From Seohaeicola saemankumensis (GTDB taxonomy: Bacteria > Pseudomonadota > Alphaproteobacteria > Rhodobacterales > Rhodobacteraceae), in assembly GCF_042678485.1 (NCBI RefSeq), contig NZ_JBHTKR010000004.1, forward strand, positions 124,001 through 188,000: 64,000 bases of DNA, in the 5' to 3' direction. The notes below the pieces were generated by a model, which saw only the letters and a list, made by a program, of their open reading frames with translations, ran no database searches and was not told where the DNA came from. Positions 62,033 to 64,000 of the stretch are shown in pieces. Each line of letters starts with the position of its first letter. Position 1 is the first letter of the stretch. Made by a program: the position numbers and the translations under genes.

Positions 62033-62761
62033 CTATGTGCCGTCCTTGCCCTTGAACACCGAAGTGCGTCCGCGCAACTGCAACGCCTTGCGCGAGCCAT
62101 TGAATTTCCCGTTCTGGGCGGCAATTGACATCGGCGGCTCGACCGTCACGGACTTTTCGAATGCCACAATGGAATCATAGAACCGCACCCCCGCAAGTTC
62201 CTTGGCAATCGGATCAAAGGGAAACAGCTCGTCCTGATCCGTATACCAGGAGTGCATGGCATCGATCTTGCGTTTGGCGAATTCGATGAAACTTGCCTCG
62301 TTTCGATAGCCGCCACCAAAACCGGGCCAGTAAGAGGTGTGGCAATCTTCCACCATATAGAGCGATTGGTCTCGCATATGCGGCCAGAGCCCTTCGAGCG
62401 TTGCGATCTGATGCGAACAGACATGACTGCCATCGTCCAGCACGACGTCAAAGGGGCCGTATTTCTGTGCCAGCGCCTTGAGGAACGCCGGGTCGGCCTG
62501 ATTGCCGATCTCGACATGCGTGCCAGGGTCGGAATGGGCAGCGCAATTCGGGTCAATGTCTATGAAAACCAGCGTTGAGCCTTCACAAAAGTAACTCTTC
62601 CACATCGGGATCGAGCCGCCTTTGAAAATGCCGACCTCAAGGAATGTGATCGGCCGGGCCCGAAACCGCGTCAGCTCTCTTTCGTAAATTTCAAAGTAAT
62701 GCATCCATTTTGTCAGCATCCGCTGATCGGTACGCTTCAGGTATTCGACAAACCAACTCAT
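62033..62761 (-). CDS. CmcI/rhamnosyl O-methyltransferase-like SAM methyltransferase
   Basis: 242 residues. ITFLEVGIFKGGSIPMWKSY is motif I of the family containing cephalosporin hydroxylase CmcI and macrolide-sugar O-methyltransferases. TLVFIDIDPNC (acidic end of strand two), DVVLDDGSHVCSHQIATLE (metal-binding Asp/His) and YMVEDCHTSYW follow, which is the metal-dependent O-methyltransferase arrangement. It probably methylates a sugar hydroxyl. The gene stands alone between glpD and tRNA-Thr, about 4.4 kb from the polysaccharide locus, so a link to that glycan is possible but unproven. Confidence 0.78.
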   Translation of the reverse strand: MSWFVEYLKRTDQRMLTKWMHYFEIYERELTRFRARPITFLEVGIFKGGSIPMWKSYFCEGSTLVFIDIDPNCAAHSDPGTHVEIGNQADPAFLKALAQKYGPFDVVLDDGSHVCSHQIATLEGLWPHMRDQSLYMVEDCHTSYWPGFGGGYRNEASFIEFAKRKIDAMHSWYTDQDELFPFDPIAKELAGVRFYDSIVAFEKSVTVEPPMSIAAQNGKFNGSRKALQLRGRTSVFKGKDGT

Positions 62762-62998
62762 TCAACAACAACCTCTGCATTACCTGGCAAGGTACTTGGC
62801 CGGTTTGGCGTCAGGATCGGAAGAACGGTTCCAATCACGGCTGACGGGCCAAACATGCGACACTACAATCACTCTACTGGCACATCCCCCTGAGGCAAGG
62901 CCCCCCTGCCATGGTGGCTGCTCCATGCATGTGAACGGCCAACCAAAAGCGGCCCGTGGGCGCAAGAGATTGTTTCAAGTTGATAGTTTGGGATTTTT

Positions 62999-63074
62999 TG
63001 GTGCCGCTGAAGGGACTCGAACCCCCGACCCCATCATTACGAATGACGTGCTCTACCAGCTGAGCTACAGCGGC
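62999..63074 (-). tRNA. tRNA-Thr (anticodon CGT)
   Basis: On the minus strand a 76-base cloverleaf folds fully: acceptor GCCGCTG/CAGCGGC, D-arm GCTC/GAGC, anticodon stem CGTCA/TGATG with loop TTCGTAA (anticodon CGT, reading ACG), T-arm with loop TTCGAGT, discriminator A and an encoded CCA. This decodes threonine. Confidence 0.97.
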
Positions 63075-63080
63075 CTTTGA

Positions 63081-63102
63081 GGCGGGGCTATAGCACCCCG
63101 CC
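63081..63102. terminator. Hairpin between hemY and tRNA-Thr
   Basis: GGCGGGG (63081-63087) pairs with CCCCGCC (63096-63102) around an eight-base loop. It lies between the hemY stop and the 5' end of the tRNA on the same strand. No T-run follows, so it may be a weak terminator or a processing structure. Confidence 0.4.
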
Positions 63103-63118
63103 CCTGGATCGAAAAGAC

Positions 63119-64000
63119 CTATTTTCGGGCCAGGTCCCCGGGTTCTACAGGCGCATCTATCGGACGATGCAGCGTTTCTTCATCGGGAAGAATCTCTGCA
63201 TCCGGCACATCGTCATCCGATGTCGAGCCATGGTCCTGGGTTGAGCCGACAATCATCGGAAGCATTTCCGACCCTGTCGAAGCAGAAGCTGCCCCGGCCG
63301 GAGGCGAGATCCACGCCAGCGTATCGAAGGATTTGCAATTGTCGCAGATCGGAACCCATTCAGCATGTATGTTGTGACACTTCTCGCAGACCCATTGCGG
63401 ACCGCGCGGCGCGGTCAGGGCCCTGGCCAACCACCCCTTGACCACGACATCCGATGCGCCTTCGCCGCGGGCAATGGCGGCCATGTCTGTCATCACGCGG
63501 GCATCAGGTGCGGTGTCCACCAGATCGCCCAGCGCGCGGCGCGCCTCGGGAAAATCCTCGTTCGCGATATTCAATTCGGCCAGCAAAAGACGCGATTCCA
63601 CATGATCGGGATGCTGGGCGATCAGCGGCTTGAACCGTTTCAACCGCGCCGCCGGTGTTTCATCCGGCACGATCGCGGCAAAAGCAGCAGCAAGATCCGG
63701 GTGCGGCTGGGCAGCCCAGGCCTTTTTGATAACCCGCGTCGCATATTTCGCATTGCCCTGTTCTATGTAACCACGGGCGGCAAAGGCCGCGGCCGGGATC
63801 AGGTCTGGTGACAGCTTGTTGGCCTCGATCGCGGCTTCGCGGGCTGTGATGTCATTGCCCTCGGTCAGGACTTCCTTTGCCTCGGACAAGGCCAGCACGG
63901 CATCACGGCGTTTGTGCACATCCTTCGGAAGGCTTCCATACTTGAGTTTCGCACCAAGGGTCCGGCGCGCGCCAGCCCAGTCATGGGCACTGGCCTGAAG
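63119..64000 (-). CDS. hemY: HemY-type tetratricopeptide protein, 3' part
   Basis: 294 codons of a longer gene whose start lies beyond base 64000. The visible protein has helical repeats (AREAAIEANKLSPDLIPAAA, ARLKRFKPLIAQHPDHVESR, LLLAELNIANEDFPEARRAL), followed by a zinc-ribbon-like tail with CEKCHNIHAEWVPICDNC and an acidic C-terminus. This matches alphaproteobacterial HemY, an inner-membrane protein associated with haem synthesis and usually encoded after hemC-hemD. The membrane-spanning N-terminus is outside the window. It reads towards the tRNA-Thr gene. Confidence 0.82.
   Translation of the reverse strand, partial: LQASAHDWAGARRTLGAKLKYGSLPKDVHKRRDAVLALSEAKEVLTEGNDITAREAAIEANKLSPDLIPAAAFAARGYIEQGNAKYATRVIKKAWAAQPHPDLAAAFAAIVPDETPAARLKRFKPLIAQHPDHVESRLLLAELNIANEDFPEARRALGDLVDTAPDARVMTDMAAIARGEGASDVVVKGWLARALTAPRGPQWVCEKCHNIHAEWVPICDNCKSFDTLAWISPPAGAASASTGSEMLPMIVGSTQDHGSTSDDDVPDAEILPDEETLHRPIDAPVEPGDLARK

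Noticed and set aside
1..64000. CRISPR array, rRNA operon, prophage or integrase with attachment sites
   Set aside because: I saw no regularly spaced repeats, no rRNA sequence, and no integrase or phage structural genes. The only tRNA gene has no adjacent integrase.

Overview
The window looks like the chromosome of a marine-type alphaproteobacterium of the Rhodobacteraceae (Roseobacter group). The reasons are the high G+C, a flagellar cluster end with a FliP core of alphaproteobacterial type, a HemY with a C-terminal zinc-ribbon-like tail, and an exosortase E/protease fusion. This is inference from gene content; no 16S gene is present.
Layout: 0-1.3 kb is the end of a flagellar cluster (rod-binding protein, FlgN, and a fliP whose 5' end is not recognisable). 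1.3-3.3 kb holds a solitary 3-hydroxybenzoate 4-monooxygenase gene (mobA) behind a palindrome-rich promoter. 3.3-10 kb is a small polysaccharide/exosortase module (manC, GT4, polysaccharide deacetylase, membrane protein, exosortase E) bracketed by IS6-type and IS5-type transposase remnants. 10-12.4 kb has a secreted DUF1996 protein and a 2OG-Fe(II) oxygenase. 12.6-16.7 kb is a tightly coupled six-gene operon (GDPD-like, HAD, nucleotidyltransferase, cupin, second nucleotidyltransferase, WavE), probably making and attaching an activated substituent to a surface glycan.
17.2-28.9 kb, on the + strand, encodes a complete-looking polyprenyl-phospho-arabinose pathway (HAD-UbiA fusion, GtrA, DprE1-like, DprE2-like), a GT-C membrane glycosyltransferase, GalE, a methyltransferase, an SGNH hydrolase, a Gfo/Idh oxidoreductase, a conserved protein of unknown function and a WecG/TagA glycosyltransferase. 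28.9-39.3 kb holds a second SGNH protein (Tat-exported), the wza-wzb-wzc export operon, two further glycosyltransferases, and a separate split Wzz/CpsD-type kinase pair.
39.5-57.6 kb, all on the - strand, is the most striking part. A polyprenyl-phosphate sugar transferase, a Wzy-like polymerase, a GT2 and a Wzx flippase lead directly into a type I polyketide synthase, another GT2, a formyltransferase-initiated NRPS module with a luciferase-like monooxygenase inserted in its adenylation domain, and a phosphopantetheinyl transferase. The last four genes overlap stop-to-start. I infer a glycan that carries, or is anchored by, a polyketide-peptide group.
58.5-64 kb returns to housekeeping: glpK and glpD with two tandem GlpR-type half-sites, a CmcI-like methyltransferase, tRNA-Thr(CGT), and the 3' part of hemY.
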